Source: an uncultured Gemmiger sp. (GTDB taxonomy: Bacteria > Bacillota > Clostridia > Oscillospirales > Ruminococcaceae). Taken from it: a stretch of 64,000 nucleotides of DNA. Under the pieces are notes generated by a model. That model did no database searches. It saw only the letters and a list, made by a program, of their open reading frames with translations, and was not told the DNA's origin. A program made the position numbers and the translations under genes. Location of the stretch: positions 1 to 64,000 of the forward strand of contig CALXIA010000002.1 of NCBI GenBank assembly GCA_944388245.1, in the 5' to 3' direction. Below, in pieces: positions 44,937-54,158 of this stretch. Within the stretch, counting starts at the first letter, position 1; every line of letters begins with the position of its first letter.

Positions 44937-45782
44937 ATGGCATTGACGAGGATTCAGAAGGTGCTGTCCGAGCAGGGATACTGTTCCCGCCGGGCGGCGG
45001 AGCAGATCATCCGGGAGGGCCGGGTCAAGGTGAACGGCCACCCGGCCGGTCTTGGGGACAAGATGGACCCGAACCGGGACGTGCTCAGCGTGGACGGTCA
45101 GCGGGTCTGGCTGCAAAAAAAGCAGGAGCTGTGCTATCTGATGCTGCACAAGCCCCGGGGCTATGTGACCACCACCAGCGACGAACTGGGGCGCAAAACG
45201 GTCATGGACCTGGTGGCGGACTATCCGGTGCGGGTGTTCCCGGTGGGCCGTCTGGACAAGGACAGTGAGGGCATGATCCTGCTGACCAACGACGGCACCT
45301 TTGCCAATTTGATGATGCATCCCTCCCACGGGGTCAGCAAGCTGTACCGGGTCACGGTGCACCCCCGGGCCACCGAGGAACAGGTGGTGGCCCTGAGCGA
45401 GGGCGTGGTGCTGGACGACGGTGTGCGCACCCAGCCCGCCGTCATCAACGTGGTCACCGACGAGCCCGGCCGCACGGTGCTGGAGATGACTATTAAGGAG
45501 GGCAAAAACCGCCAGATCCGCCGCATGTGTGAGGCGGTGGGGCTGGAGGTGGTGCGGCTGCGCCGCAGCGCCATGGGCGCGGTCAAGCTGGGGATGTTGC
45601 AGCCGGGCCAATACCGGGAACTCACCCGCAGCGAGGTGAACGCCTTGCGGGCCGCCGCGGTCAAGGGCCAGGCAAGGGCCCGCACCCAGGCCAGCCAGGC
45701 CCGCGCCGCCGCCCGCACCCAGGGCGCCAGACGCCCTGCCCGCCCGGGCCACTCCACGCCGCGGAAAGGAGAATCCCGATGA
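44937..45782 (+). CDS. rluB: rRNA pseudouridine synthase, RsuA/RluB family
   Basis: 281 residues. S4 domain at the N-terminus (RIQKVLSEQGYCSRRAAEQII), catalytic domain with VGRLDKDSEGMILLTNDG (active Asp in GRLDKDSEG) and KEGKNRQIRRMCEAVGL. A basic Ala/Arg/Gln-rich tail (about 240-281) probably binds RNA. The target is likely a 23S uridine near helix 89/90. The next gene overlaps by 4 bases (ATGA). Confidence 0.94.
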   Translation: MALTRIQKVLSEQGYCSRRAAEQIIREGRVKVNGHPAGLGDKMDPNRDVLSVDGQRVWLQKKQELCYLMLHKPRGYVTTTSDELGRKTVMDLVADYPVRVFPVGRLDKDSEGMILLTNDGTFANLMMHPSHGVSKLYRVTVHPRATEEQVVALSEGVVLDDGVRTQPAVINVVTDEPGRTVLEMTIKEGKNRQIRRMCEAVGLEVVRLRRSAMGAVKLGMLQPGQYRELTRSEVNALRAAAVKGQARARTQASQARAAARTQGARRPARPGHSTPRKGESR

Positions 45783-46123
45783 TCCGGATGATCCCGGTGG
45801 AGGAGCCGCAGGTGCTGGACAGCCTGGTGCAGGGCCGGTTTTCCGGCGATGTGCGGGGATATGTGATCCTGGACGGGCCGGAATACCGGGGCCATTGCCT
45901 GTACGCGGTGGAGCCGGGTCTGACCCGCGTGCTGGAGGTTCGGCTCAGCGATCCCTCCCTGCTGGACGGCGCGGTGCGCGCCGCTGTAGCGGCGGGGGAG
46001 AACGCGGGCGCGTCCGCCTTCACGGTGGCGGATCAGCCGGAGCTGCTCGGGTGGCGGGATGCCCGGTTCCGGGGCTGCCCGGACCCGATCCCCAACGACC
46101 GGCTTTTTCATTTCTGCGGATGA
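45779..46123 (+). CDS. Hypothetical protein, 114 aa
   Basis: I do not recognise a family. The acidic 114-residue product starts MIRMIPVEEPQVLDSLVQGR; mid-region EPGLTRVLEVRLSDPSLLDG and VAAGENAGASAFTV could be part of an acyltransferase-like (GNAT) fold, but the acetyl-CoA loop is missing. It overlaps rluB by 4 bases, so it is translated with it. No downstream terminator before the carboxyltransferase promoter is clear. Confidence 0.6.
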   Translation: MIRMIPVEEPQVLDSLVQGRFSGDVRGYVILDGPEYRGHCLYAVEPGLTRVLEVRLSDPSLLDGAVRAAVAAGENAGASAFTVADQPELLGWRDARFRGCPDPIPNDRLFHFCG

Positions 46124-46159
46124 TTTTTGCTTGTTTTGCCGCAAATTGTCAAAATCCTC

Positions 46160-46188
46160 TTGTGAGGCATTTGACGAAGTAGTATAAT
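46160..46188 (+). promoter_or_regulatory. SigA-type promoter for the transcarboxylase-like operon
   Basis: TTGTGA (46160-46165), 17-base spacer, consensus TATAAT (46183-46188). Confidence 0.8.
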
Positions 46189-46226
46189 AGAACCAATTTG
46201 GATTATTTTTAGCAGGAGGGCTGTTT

Positions 46227-47555
46227 ATGGCTTCTAAAACTTTTGGCAAAGAGCAGATCCTTGCATCGTTTTTTGACGAAGGCGCCTACTCGGTCCTGTT
46301 TGCCCGCAGCGCGGTGAGTGCCGCGTTTGGCAGTGCGAACGGGCAGCCGGTGTATGCCATTTGTCAGGACGGTGAGGCCGTTACCGTGGCCGACGTGGAC
46401 AAGTGCGTCAAGGTGCTGGATATGGCCGCCAAGACCGGCAACCCGGTGGTCACCTTCTACGATTCTACCGGCGCCTGCCTGTCCGAGGGGCTTGCTGTGC
46501 TGACCGCGCAGGCCCGCTGGGCGGAGAAGATCGCCCAGATCTCCGGCGTTGTGCCTCAGCTGGCGGTCGTGACCGGCGTGTGCGGCGCTTCCAGCGCGCT
46601 GGCCGCCGCCGCTGCCGATGTGTGCATTGCCGCCGAGGGCTGCGAGATCTTCTTCACCGCGCCCTTCACCAGCGCCGCCGCCGGCGATAAGGTGGAAGGC
46701 GCCGGCTCTGCGGAACTGGCCGCCAAGGCCGGTGTGGCCGCTGTCGTGGCCAAGGATGGCGCGGAGGCCGTTTCTCTGGCTGCCCGCCTGGTGGCTATGC
46801 TGCCTGCCAACAACCTGTCCGCTCCCGCTATGTTTGATATGGCCGAACCCGCTGCCGCGCTGGATCTGAACAAGTACACCGCCGCCGGCGCCGCCGCCGC
46901 TGTGGTGGACGCGGACAGCGCTGTAGAGCTGTTCGCCGGTTTCGGCAAGAATGTGTATACCGCTCTGGCCACCGTGGCCGGCAATCCGGTGGGCGTCGTG
47001 GCCACCGAGCCGGGCACCCTGTGCCATGTCTGCGTTTCCAAAGCCGCCCGCTTCGTGCGCCTGTGCGACGCTTTCAGCCTGCCGGTCGTGACCCTGGTCA
47101 ACAGCGAGGGCTTTACCGCTTCGGTCAGCGAGGATGTGGCCGGCGCGATCCGTGAGGCCGCCCGTCTGGCCGGCACCTACGCCGACGCCACCACCGCCCG
47201 CGTGGCGGTGCTCACCGGCAAGGCGGTGGGCCCGGTGTATACCGCTCTGGCCAACGCCGATTTGACCATCGCCCTGGAGGGCTGCACCGTGTCCGCTGTG
47301 GACCCGAAGGTCGCGGTCACCGTTCTGTATAAGGACGAGCTGGATGCCAGCGACAACATTGTGAAAGCCACCGCCGCCAAGGCTGCCGCCTATGCCGCCG
47401 AGAATTGCGGCGCCGACGCGGCTCTGAACGCCGGTGTGGCCGACTTTGCCGTGGCCCCGGCCCAGCTGCGCGGGACCCTGGCCGCCGCGCTGGATATGCT
47501 GGCTACCAAGCGCACCCAGCGCCTGCCCAAGAAGCACGGCAATATGGCGCTGTGA
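46227..47555 (+). CDS. Carboxyl transferase domain protein (12S-like component)
   Basis: 442 residues, crotonase-like carboxyltransferase fold related to the beta subunits of acyl-CoA carboxylases and the 12S subunit of transcarboxylase, but 70-80 residues shorter and unusually alanine-rich. Seen: NPVVTFYDSTGACLSEGL, VTGVCGASSALAAAAADVCIA, and GNPVGVVATEPGTLCHV in the second half (AFSLPVVTLVNSEGF). Followed by a biotin carrier and a 5S-like carboxyltransferase, as in transcarboxylase or decarboxylase complexes. Its acyl acceptor is not visible. Strong ribosome site AGGAGGG and many GCT/TCT codons suggest high expression. Confidence 0.8.
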   Translation: MASKTFGKEQILASFFDEGAYSVLFARSAVSAAFGSANGQPVYAICQDGEAVTVADVDKCVKVLDMAAKTGNPVVTFYDSTGACLSEGLAVLTAQARWAEKIAQISGVVPQLAVVTGVCGASSALAAAAADVCIAAEGCEIFFTAPFTSAAAGDKVEGAGSAELAAKAGVAAVVAKDGAEAVSLAARLVAMLPANNLSAPAMFDMAEPAAALDLNKYTAAGAAAAVVDADSAVELFAGFGKNVYTALATVAGNPVGVVATEPGTLCHVCVSKAARFVRLCDAFSLPVVTLVNSEGFTASVSEDVAGAIREAARLAGTYADATTARVAVLTGKAVGPVYTALANADLTIALEGCTVSAVDPKVAVTVLYKDELDASDNIVKATAAKAAAYAAENCGADAALNAGVADFAVAPAQLRGTLAAALDMLATKRTQRLPKKHGNMAL

Positions 47556-47607
47556 TCGCCCTCAACCGCTATACATGGATCGAACCGATTAAAAGGAGGC
47601 CATTCTC

Positions 47608-47985
47608 ATGAAATACTACAATATTACCGTTAACGGCACCACCTACAGCGTCGCAGTGGAAGAGGCCGGCGGCGCCGCTCCTGCCGCCGCTCCCGTGGCC
47701 GCGCCTGCCGCTGCCCCGGCTCCCGCTGCTGCTCCGGCGGCCGCTCCTGCCGCCGCGCCCGCCGCGGCCGGCTCTGTCAAGGTGACCGCTCCCATGCCCG
47801 GCACCATCCTGGATGTGAAGGTGGCGGCCGGCGCCTCTGTGAAGGCCGGTGATATTCTGCTCATCCTGGAAGCCATGAAGATGGAGAACGAGATCGTTGC
47901 CCCGCAGGACGGCACCGTGGCCGGCGTGCATGTGAACAAGGGCGACAGCGTCAACTCCGGCGACCTGCTTGTGAGCATGAACTAA
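47608..47985 (+). CDS. Biotin carboxyl carrier protein
   Basis: 125 residues. Flexible Ala/Pro linker (about 27-55), then a biotinyl domain TAPMPGTILDVKVAAG with the biotinylation site EAMKMENEI (modified Lys about residue 91). It carries CO2 between the 5S-like and 12S-like enzymes around it. Ribosome site AAAAGGAGG. Confidence 0.95.
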   Translation: MKYYNITVNGTTYSVAVEEAGGAAPAAAPVAAPAAAPAPAAAPAAAPAAAPAAAGSVKVTAPMPGTILDVKVAAGASVKAGDILLILEAMKMENEIVAPQDGTVAGVHVNKGDSVNSGDLLVSMN

Positions 47986-48006
47986 GAGAAACGTGAGGTG
48001 AATCAC

Positions 48007-49407
48007 ATGGCAAAGCCTGTTAAGATTACGGAAGTCGCCCTGCGTGACGCCCATCAGTCGCTGATTGCCACCCGGATGACCATGGACGAGATGCGGCCTA
48101 TCCTCCCCGCGATGAACGAGGTGGGCTACTACTCGGTGGAATGTTGGGGCGGCGCGACCTTTGACGCCTGCATCCGTTTCCTGGACGAGGATCCCTGGGA
48201 TCGTCTGCGCATCCTGCGCAAGGAAATGCCCGACACCAAGCTGCAGATGCTGTTCCGCGGCCAGAACATGCTGGGTTACCGTCATTACGCCGACGACGCG
48301 GTGGAATACTTCGTGCAGAAATCCGTTGCCAACGGCATCGATATCCTGCGTATCTTTGACGCGCTGAACGATCCCCGCAACCTGGAGACCGCCATCAAGG
48401 CGGCCATCAAGGAGAAGGCCCACGTGCAGGGCTGCATCAGCTATACCCTGAGCCCGGTGCACTCCAATGAATACTTCGCCAAGTACGCCAAGACCCTGGA
48501 GGAGATGGGCGCCAACTCCATCTGCATCAAGGATATGGCCGGCTTGCTGACCCCCTACGCCGCCTCGGAGCTGGTGAAGGAGCTGAAAGCCACCATCTCC
48601 ATCCCGGTGGATATCCACAGCCACTACACCTCGGGTCTGGCTTCCATGTCCATCCTGAAGGGCATCGAGGCCGGCGCGGATATCATCGACACCGCGATCA
48701 GCCCGCTGGCTCTGGGCACCTCCCACATGCCCACCGAGAGCCTGGTGGCGGCGCTGCAGGGCACCGAGTACGATACCGGTCTGGACCTGAAGAAACTGAA
48801 CGTGGTGCGCGCGCACTTCGCCAAGCTGCGTGAGAAGTATCTGGCCAGCGGCCAGCTGAGCCCCAAGATGCTGGGCGTGGACGCCAACACCCTGCTCTAC
48901 CAGGTGCCGGGCGGTATGCTGTCCAACCTGCTCAAGCAGCTGAAGGACGCCGGCAAGGAGGATATGCTGGACGACGTGCTGCAGGAGATCCCCCGCGTTC
49001 GGAAAGACTCCGGCTATCCGCCGCTGGTTACCCCCACCAGCCAGATCGTGGGTACCCAGGCGGTGTTCAACGTGATCCTGGGCGAGCGGTACAAGATGGT
49101 CACCAAGGAGTTCAAGGGCCTGGTGCACGGCGATTACGGCCGTACCCCCGCCCCCATCAGCGCCGAGTTCACCAAGCAGATCCTGGGCGACGAGCAGCCC
49201 ATCACCTGCCGTCCGGCCGACCTGCTGCAGCCCGAGATGGAGAAGCTCAAGAAAGAGGCCGAGAAGTGGTCCATCCAGGAGGAGGACGCCCTCACCTACG
49301 CTATGTTCCCGCAGGTAGCGCCCAAGTTCTTCGAGACCCGCAACAACAAGCTGGCCGGTGTGGACGGCGACCATGTGAACTTCGCCAACAAGTCTCACCC
49401 GGTTTGA
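48007..49407 (+). CDS. oadA: Oxaloacetate decarboxylase alpha / transcarboxylase 5S-like subunit
   Basis: 466 residues, TIM-barrel carboxyltransferase followed by the PYC/OADA conserved C-terminal domain, without a fused biotin domain. VALRDAHQSLIATRM (metal and substrate), EMGANSICIKDMAG (site of the carboxylated Lys), VDIHSHYTSGLASMS (metal His pair). It transfers CO2 from oxaloacetate to the biotin carrier, or the reverse. Start ATG 48007 follows GTGAGGTG. No membrane beta or gamma subunit is encoded in the window, so a soluble transcarboxylase is a real alternative to the sodium pump. Confidence 0.9.
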   Translation: MAKPVKITEVALRDAHQSLIATRMTMDEMRPILPAMNEVGYYSVECWGGATFDACIRFLDEDPWDRLRILRKEMPDTKLQMLFRGQNMLGYRHYADDAVEYFVQKSVANGIDILRIFDALNDPRNLETAIKAAIKEKAHVQGCISYTLSPVHSNEYFAKYAKTLEEMGANSICIKDMAGLLTPYAASELVKELKATISIPVDIHSHYTSGLASMSILKGIEAGADIIDTAISPLALGTSHMPTESLVAALQGTEYDTGLDLKKLNVVRAHFAKLREKYLASGQLSPKMLGVDANTLLYQVPGGMLSNLLKQLKDAGKEDMLDDVLQEIPRVRKDSGYPPLVTPTSQIVGTQAVFNVILGERYKMVTKEFKGLVHGDYGRTPAPISAEFTKQILGDEQPITCRPADLLQPEMEKLKKEAEKWSIQEEDALTYAMFPQVAPKFFETRNNKLAGVDGDHVNFANKSHPV

Positions 49408-49456
49408 TTGTCGGCTGTCACGGCTTAGCGCATATTCCGCTATAAGAAACAATCCG

Positions 49457-49497
49457 CTCCCCGCATAGAGGACACTGTCCTGTATGCGGGGAGTTTT
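49457..49497 (+). terminator. Terminator after the 5S-like gene
   Basis: CTCCCCGCATA / TATGCGGGGAG (49457-49467 with 49483-49493), inner AGGAC-ACT-GTCCT, then TTTT. Confidence 0.9.
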
Positions 49498-49533
49498 GCT
49501 TTCCCCCCCTGATATGGCTTATAGAGCAAAACG

Positions 49534-49585
49534 GCAGAAAACCGCCTTCCCGGCGACAAACATCGTGGGAAAGGCGGTTTTCTGC
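49534..49585. terminator. Second, bidirectional terminator before the CMD gene
   Basis: GCAGAAAACCGCCTTCCC pairs with GGGAAAGGCGGTTTTCTGC (one bulged base) across a 15-base loop. Suits readthrough from the minus-strand CMD gene and a backup for the plus strand. The remaining 49586-49651 shows nothing clear. Confidence 0.7.
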
Positions 49586-49651
49586 TGTTACAAAGAGGAT
49601 TGACAGAAGCGACGAACGGCCCGTCCAGGTCACCCGTCGCGGGAGGATAGC

Positions 49652-50032
49652 TTACAGATCGATGGCCTCCAGGTCCAGATTCTCCAGAACCGGAAGCAGC
49701 TTGGTAACGCCGCAGGTAAAGAAGATCATTCGGATCACTTCGCAGATCTCATCCACCGAGGCGCCGTATTTCTGGGCCAGATTGGCATGCACGGTAAAGG
49801 TGGTGGTGGTGCCGGTGGCCATGCCGATCGCCATGACGATCAGTTCCCGGTATTTGCGGGGAATTCCCGTATCCGCCGCATTTTCCCGGTACTGATTCAA
49901 AAACATCTGCGCCAAATGCGGGTCGTTTCCCATCTGATGGTGGCTGTCCAGCAGCGTGCCGCCGCGGGCCTCTTTCAAAGCCGCCAGAATCTGCCGGCTC
50001 TGGGCCAGCTTGTCGGGATTTTCCTGTTTCAT
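49652..50032 (-). CDS. Carboxymuconolactone decarboxylase-family protein lacking the CxxC
   Basis: 126 residues, AhpD-like helical fold: YRELIVMAIGMATGTTTTFT then VHANLAQKYGASVDEICEVI. In redox-active members the helix before HxxxA carries CxxC; here those positions are threonines (TTTTFTVH), so it is probably not a peroxidase. It starts 3 bases after the stop of the headless 5S paralogue, so was once in its operon. Confidence 0.82.
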   Translation of the reverse strand: MKQENPDKLAQSRQILAALKEARGGTLLDSHHQMGNDPHLAQMFLNQYRENAADTGIPRKYRELIVMAIGMATGTTTTFTVHANLAQKYGASVDEICEVIRMIFFTCGVTKLLPVLENLDLEAIDL

Positions 50033-50035
50033 GAT

Positions 50036-50760
50036 TCAGGCCTCGTGTCCGTATTTCTTTTTCAGATAGTCCACCGCGATGGTGGGGAAGAGGGCATAGG
50101 TCAACACGTCCTCGTCGTTGTGAGCCAGATCCCAGATCTCCGCCTTGGCCTTTTCCCAGCCAGGTTCCAGAAGATCCGCCGGACGGCAGGTGATGGGGGA
50201 TTCCCCCTCCAGCGCCCGCTTCATCAGTTCCGGTGCGATCTGGCCCGGCGGTGTTCCGTACATGCCGCGGCAGTAGTCCCGCATTTCCTTGCTCACCATC
50301 TTGTATCGCTGGCCGGTCAGCACGTTTGTGGTGGCCTGTGCGCCGCACATCTGGCTGCTGGGGGTGGCCAGCGGGGGATAGCCCATATCCGCTCGGATAC
50401 GGGTCACCTCCTGCAGTACGTCGGGCAGGCGCTCCAGCGCGTTCATGGCGCGCAGCTGATTCTCCAGATTGGTCAGCATACCACCAGGGATCTGATGCTG
50501 CAGGCAGCCCACGTCCACCCCGATCAACCGGCTCTCATAGGCGGCGTACCGCTTGCGCATGTACTGAAACGCGGTATTCAGCGAAGCAAACTGCCCCACG
50601 TCGATGCCCGGGTCCCGCGGCGTGCCCTTCAGGCCGGCAACAAAGCTTTCAATGGGCGGGTGCCCCGGCCCCAGTCCCAGGCTGGAAACGCATACGTCCA
50701 GCCCGTCCACGCCGGCCCGGACCGCCTCCCAATAGCACATTCCCGCCGACACCGTCAGCT
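50036..50760 (-). pseudogene. 5'-truncated second 5S/OadA-like carboxyltransferase
   Basis: About 245 residues matching the C-terminal half of OadA-type proteins (GPGHPPIESFVAGLKGTPRD, MLGVD-like IGVDVGCLQHQIPGGM, LPDVLQEVTRIRADMGYPPL, PITCRPADLLEPGWEKAKAE). The first roughly 215 residues, including the metal His and carboxylated Lys motifs, are missing. The match breaks off at about 50745-50765, where the opposite strand begins to read PFOR. No promoter or ribosome site remains, so it is a broken gene or an assembly join. Confidence 0.8.
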
Positions 50761-53015
50761 GCAAGTTCTGGGGCCTGGGGTCCGACGGCACGGTGGGCGC
50801 CAACAAAAACTCCATCAAGATCATCGGTGACCACACCGGCAAATACGTGCAGGCCTACTTTGAGTACGACGGCAAGAAATCCGGCGGCGTCACCAGAAGC
50901 CACCTGCGGTTCGGGGATTCGCCCATCCGCGCCACCTATCTGGTGAGCAACGCGGATTTTGTGGCCTGCCACAACGAGGCCTATATCGGCAAGTACGATC
51001 TGACCGGCGATCTGAAGGACGGCGGCAGCCTGCTGCTGGCCAGCGAGTGGACCACGCCGGAGGCCCTGACCGAACATCTGCCGGCCGCCATGCGCCGGGA
51101 CATCGCCCGCCGCCACATCCATCTGTATGTGATCGACAGCGTACATATCGGGGAACGGCTGGGCCTTGGCACCCGTACCAACACCATCCTGCAGGCCGCC
51201 TTCTTCAAAATCACCGGCATCATCCCCATCGAGAAGGCCGTGGAGTACATGAAGGCCGCCATCGTCAAGAGCTACGGCAAAAAGGGCGAGAAGGTCGTCA
51301 ACATGAACTACGCCGCCGTGGAGGCGGGCGTTCAGTCGGTGGTGGCGGTGGATGTGCCCGCGGACTGGGCCGACGCGCCGGACGCGCCTGCCGCCCCCGC
51401 GGTGAACAAGCCGCACTTTATCGAGAAGATCCTGGAGCCGGTCAACGCCATGAAGGGCGACAGCATCCCGGTGTCCGATTTCCTGCCCTATGTGGACGGC
51501 ACCTTCCCGCAGGAGACCTCCAAGTGGGAAAAGCGCGGCACTGCCGTCAAGGTTCCCAGCTGGGACGCGAGCAAGTGCATCCAGTGCAACCAGTGCTCCT
51601 ATGTGTGCCCCCACGCCTCGATCCGGCCTTTCCTGCTGAGCGAGAGCGAAGTGGCCGGCGCGCCGGCGGGCCTGTCGGTGGCCGAGACCCGGCCCAAGGC
51701 CAGCGAGTACAAGTTCACCATGGGAGTGTCGGTGCTGGATTGCCAGGGCTGCGGCAGCTGTGTGAACGTCTGCCCGGCCAAGGCCATTGAGATGCAGCCG
51801 CTGCACACCCAGCTGGAGAAGGCCGACCAGTGGACCTGGCTGGACAGCCTGCCCCAGCTGCGCAACCCCTACGGCGTGGCTACCGTGAAGGGCAGCCAGT
51901 TCCAGGAGCCCCTGCTCCAGTTCAACGGCGCCTGCGCGGGCTGCGGCGAAACGCCCTACACCAAGCTGGTCGCCCAGCTGTTCGGGGACCGGATGTATGT
52001 GGCCACCGCCACCGGCTGCAGCCAGGTGTGGGCCACCAGCTTCCCCAGCTTCCCCTACACCAAGAACAAGGAGGGCCATGGCCCGGCGGTCTCCGGTTCA
52101 CTGTTTGAGAACAACGCCGAGTTCGGCATGGGCATCTATCTGGGGGCTGAGCAGCAGCGCAGCGCCCTGTACGGAAAGGTCACCGAGCTGATCGACGCCA
52201 CCTCTGACGAGACGCTGAAAGCGGCGCTGGAGGACTGGGTCAAGGCCTACGGGGACGGCGAAGCCAGCAAGGACGCCGCCCGGAAGGTCAAACAGGCACT
52301 GGCCGCTACCACCGACGACAGCGAACTGTGCGCCTGGGTCAAGGACCGCACCGAGCATCTGGTGAAAAAGTCGGTCTGGATGTTCGGCGGCGACGGCTGG
52401 GCCTATGACATCGGCTACGGCGGCCTGGACCATGTGATCGCTACCGGCGAGAATGTGAACCTGATGGTGTTCGACGCCGAGGTCTACTCCAACACCGGCG
52501 GCCAGGCCAGCAAGGCCACCCCCACCGCGGCGGTAGCCCAGTTCGCCGCCGCCGGCAAGCGCACCAAGAAAAAGGATCTGGGCACGATGGCCATGAGCTA
52601 CCGCAACGTGTATGTGGCGCAGGTGGCCATGGGCGCGAACCCCAACCAGCTGCTCAAAGCGGTGCGGGAGGCGGAAGGCTACAACGGCCCCTCCCTGATC
52701 ATCTGCTACGCCCCCTGTATCAACCACGGCCTGCGCTGCGGCATGGCCGACGTGATGGGGGAGATGAAGCGGGCGGTGGAAGCCGGTTACTGGCAGCTGT
52801 ACCGCTATGACCCCCGGCTGGCGGACGCCGGCAAGAACCCCTTCCAGCTGGACAGCAAGGAGCCTGTCGGCAGCTATCAGGACTTTTTGCGGGGCGAAGT
52901 GCGTTACTCCTCCCTGGAGCGCACCTTCCCCGAAGAAGCCGAGCGGCTGTTCCGGCAGAGCGAAGCCGAAGCAAAAGCCCGCTATGCCCAGTACAAACGG
53001 CTGGCGGAAGAATAA
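50745..53015 (+). pseudogene. nifJ: 5'-truncated pyruvate:ferredoxin (flavodoxin) oxidoreductase
   Basis: The frame is open from about 50736 and PFOR-like sequence begins at CKFWGLGSDGTVGANKNSIK; the first possible start is GTG 50793. About 750 residues are present of roughly 1170. Kept: the gamma domain, the two-[4Fe-4S] ferredoxin domain (CIQCNQCSYVCPHA, CQGCGSCVNVCPAKA) and the thiamine-diphosphate domain (CAGCGETPYTK, GGDGWAYDIGYGGLDH). Missing: about the first 430 residues, i.e. domains I and II. Without them acetyl-CoA cannot be made. The stop is intact. Confidence 0.88.
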
Positions 53016-53027
53016 AGGAGGTCTACC

Positions 53028-54149
53028 ATGTCAACCTTTGTGGAAACAATGCTGGGCGCCCCGGCCGGACAACCGGCCCGGATCACGCCGGATCTGGTCG
53101 TGGTGAACGACGGGATCTGCCACACCGCCGTGGAGATGGCCGGCATGGTCCGCTCCCCGGCCAAGGTGCGGGTCATCTTTGACCACGACGTGCCCACCGG
53201 CCAGCCGGAGGCAGCCCGGGCGTTCGGTGAGATCCGCCGGTTCGCCAAATCCAACGGTATGCGGTTCATCCAGGCCCAGGGCGTGGGCTACCAGTATCTG
53301 CTGGAACAGGAGGTCCGCCCAGGCATGATCGTGGTTCAGGGCGGCAGCCACGCCTCGATCTACGGCAGCGTGGGGGCGCTGGGCATCAACGTCAGCGCCA
53401 CCGAATTGGCCCGGGTGCTGGAACACGACTACTACAACGCCATTGTCCCCGAAACGGTGACCGTCCGGGTGGAGGGCACTCTGCCGGCAGGAACCACCAT
53501 GATGGACGCGGCGATGGTTTTCCTCAGTGACAACCCCTGCCTGGCGGGCAAGTCCGTGGAGTTTTCCGCCCCCACCCTGGATGCGCACCAGAAAGCGGTG
53601 CTCTGTTCCATGGCCTGCGAGACCGGCGCGTTCTGCGCGGCGGTGACCGACACTGAGGGCCGGGATGTGACCCTGGATTTGAGCCAGGTCGTGCCGATGG
53701 TCACCACCATGCCCTGCCCGAGCCGGGATGTGCAGAAGGACGCGGTGCGCCAGCCCAAAGAGGTGCTGCAGGGCATGAAGCTGCAGGCCGGCCAGATCGG
53801 CGGCTATACCGGCGGCACCATCGAGGATCTGCGTCTGGCAGCCTCCCTGATCGAGGGCAAGACTCTGGCCCGCGGCTTCCGGCTCACCATCGCCCCCGCC
53901 ACCTCCGCCGATTATCTGAAGGCCCTGGATGAAGGGCTGATCGAGCGGTTCATCGACTTCGGCGCCCAGATCAGCGCGGTGGGGGACCACAGCGTTGTCA
54001 CCCAGGGCGCGGGGGTGATCGGCAAGGGGGAGAAATTGCTCACCACCGGTCTGTACACCTACGCCGGCTGCATGGGCGTGGAGGACAGCGAAGTATACAC
54101 CGGATCGGTGCCCAGTGTCATGGCCGCGGCCGTGACCGGGCAGGTGTAA
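53028..54149 (+). CDS. LeuC/aconitase-family homologue without cluster cysteines
   Basis: 373 residues, alignable with the large subunit encoded next to it: VRVIFDHDVPTGQPEAA, QGVGYQYLLEQEVRPGMIVV, GGYTGGTIEDLRLAASLIEGK, FGAQISAVGDHSVVTQGAG. The three [4Fe-4S] ligand Cys of active members (GSCTN and CGLCCG) are replaced: GGYTGGT for YLGSCTNG, and SAVGDHSV for SHPCCGLC. The catalytic-loop GEGICH is GVGYQY. It is probably a cluster-free partner or regulator rather than a hydratase. Ribosome site AAAGGAGG; 9 bases before the next gene's AGGAGG. Confidence 0.75.
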   Translation: MSTFVETMLGAPAGQPARITPDLVVVNDGICHTAVEMAGMVRSPAKVRVIFDHDVPTGQPEAARAFGEIRRFAKSNGMRFIQAQGVGYQYLLEQEVRPGMIVVQGGSHASIYGSVGALGINVSATELARVLEHDYYNAIVPETVTVRVEGTLPAGTTMMDAAMVFLSDNPCLAGKSVEFSAPTLDAHQKAVLCSMACETGAFCAAVTDTEGRDVTLDLSQVVPMVTTMPCPSRDVQKDAVRQPKEVLQGMKLQAGQIGGYTGGTIEDLRLAASLIEGKTLARGFRLTIAPATSADYLKALDEGLIERFIDFGAQISAVGDHSVVTQGAGVIGKGEKLLTTGLYTYAGCMGVEDSEVYTGSVPSVMAAAVTGQV

Positions 54150-54158
54150 GGAGGCGGA

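Noticed and set aside
47640..47780. Ala/Pro repeat in the biotin carrier as a DNA repeat of interest
   Set aside because: It is the usual flexible linker of biotin carrier proteins.
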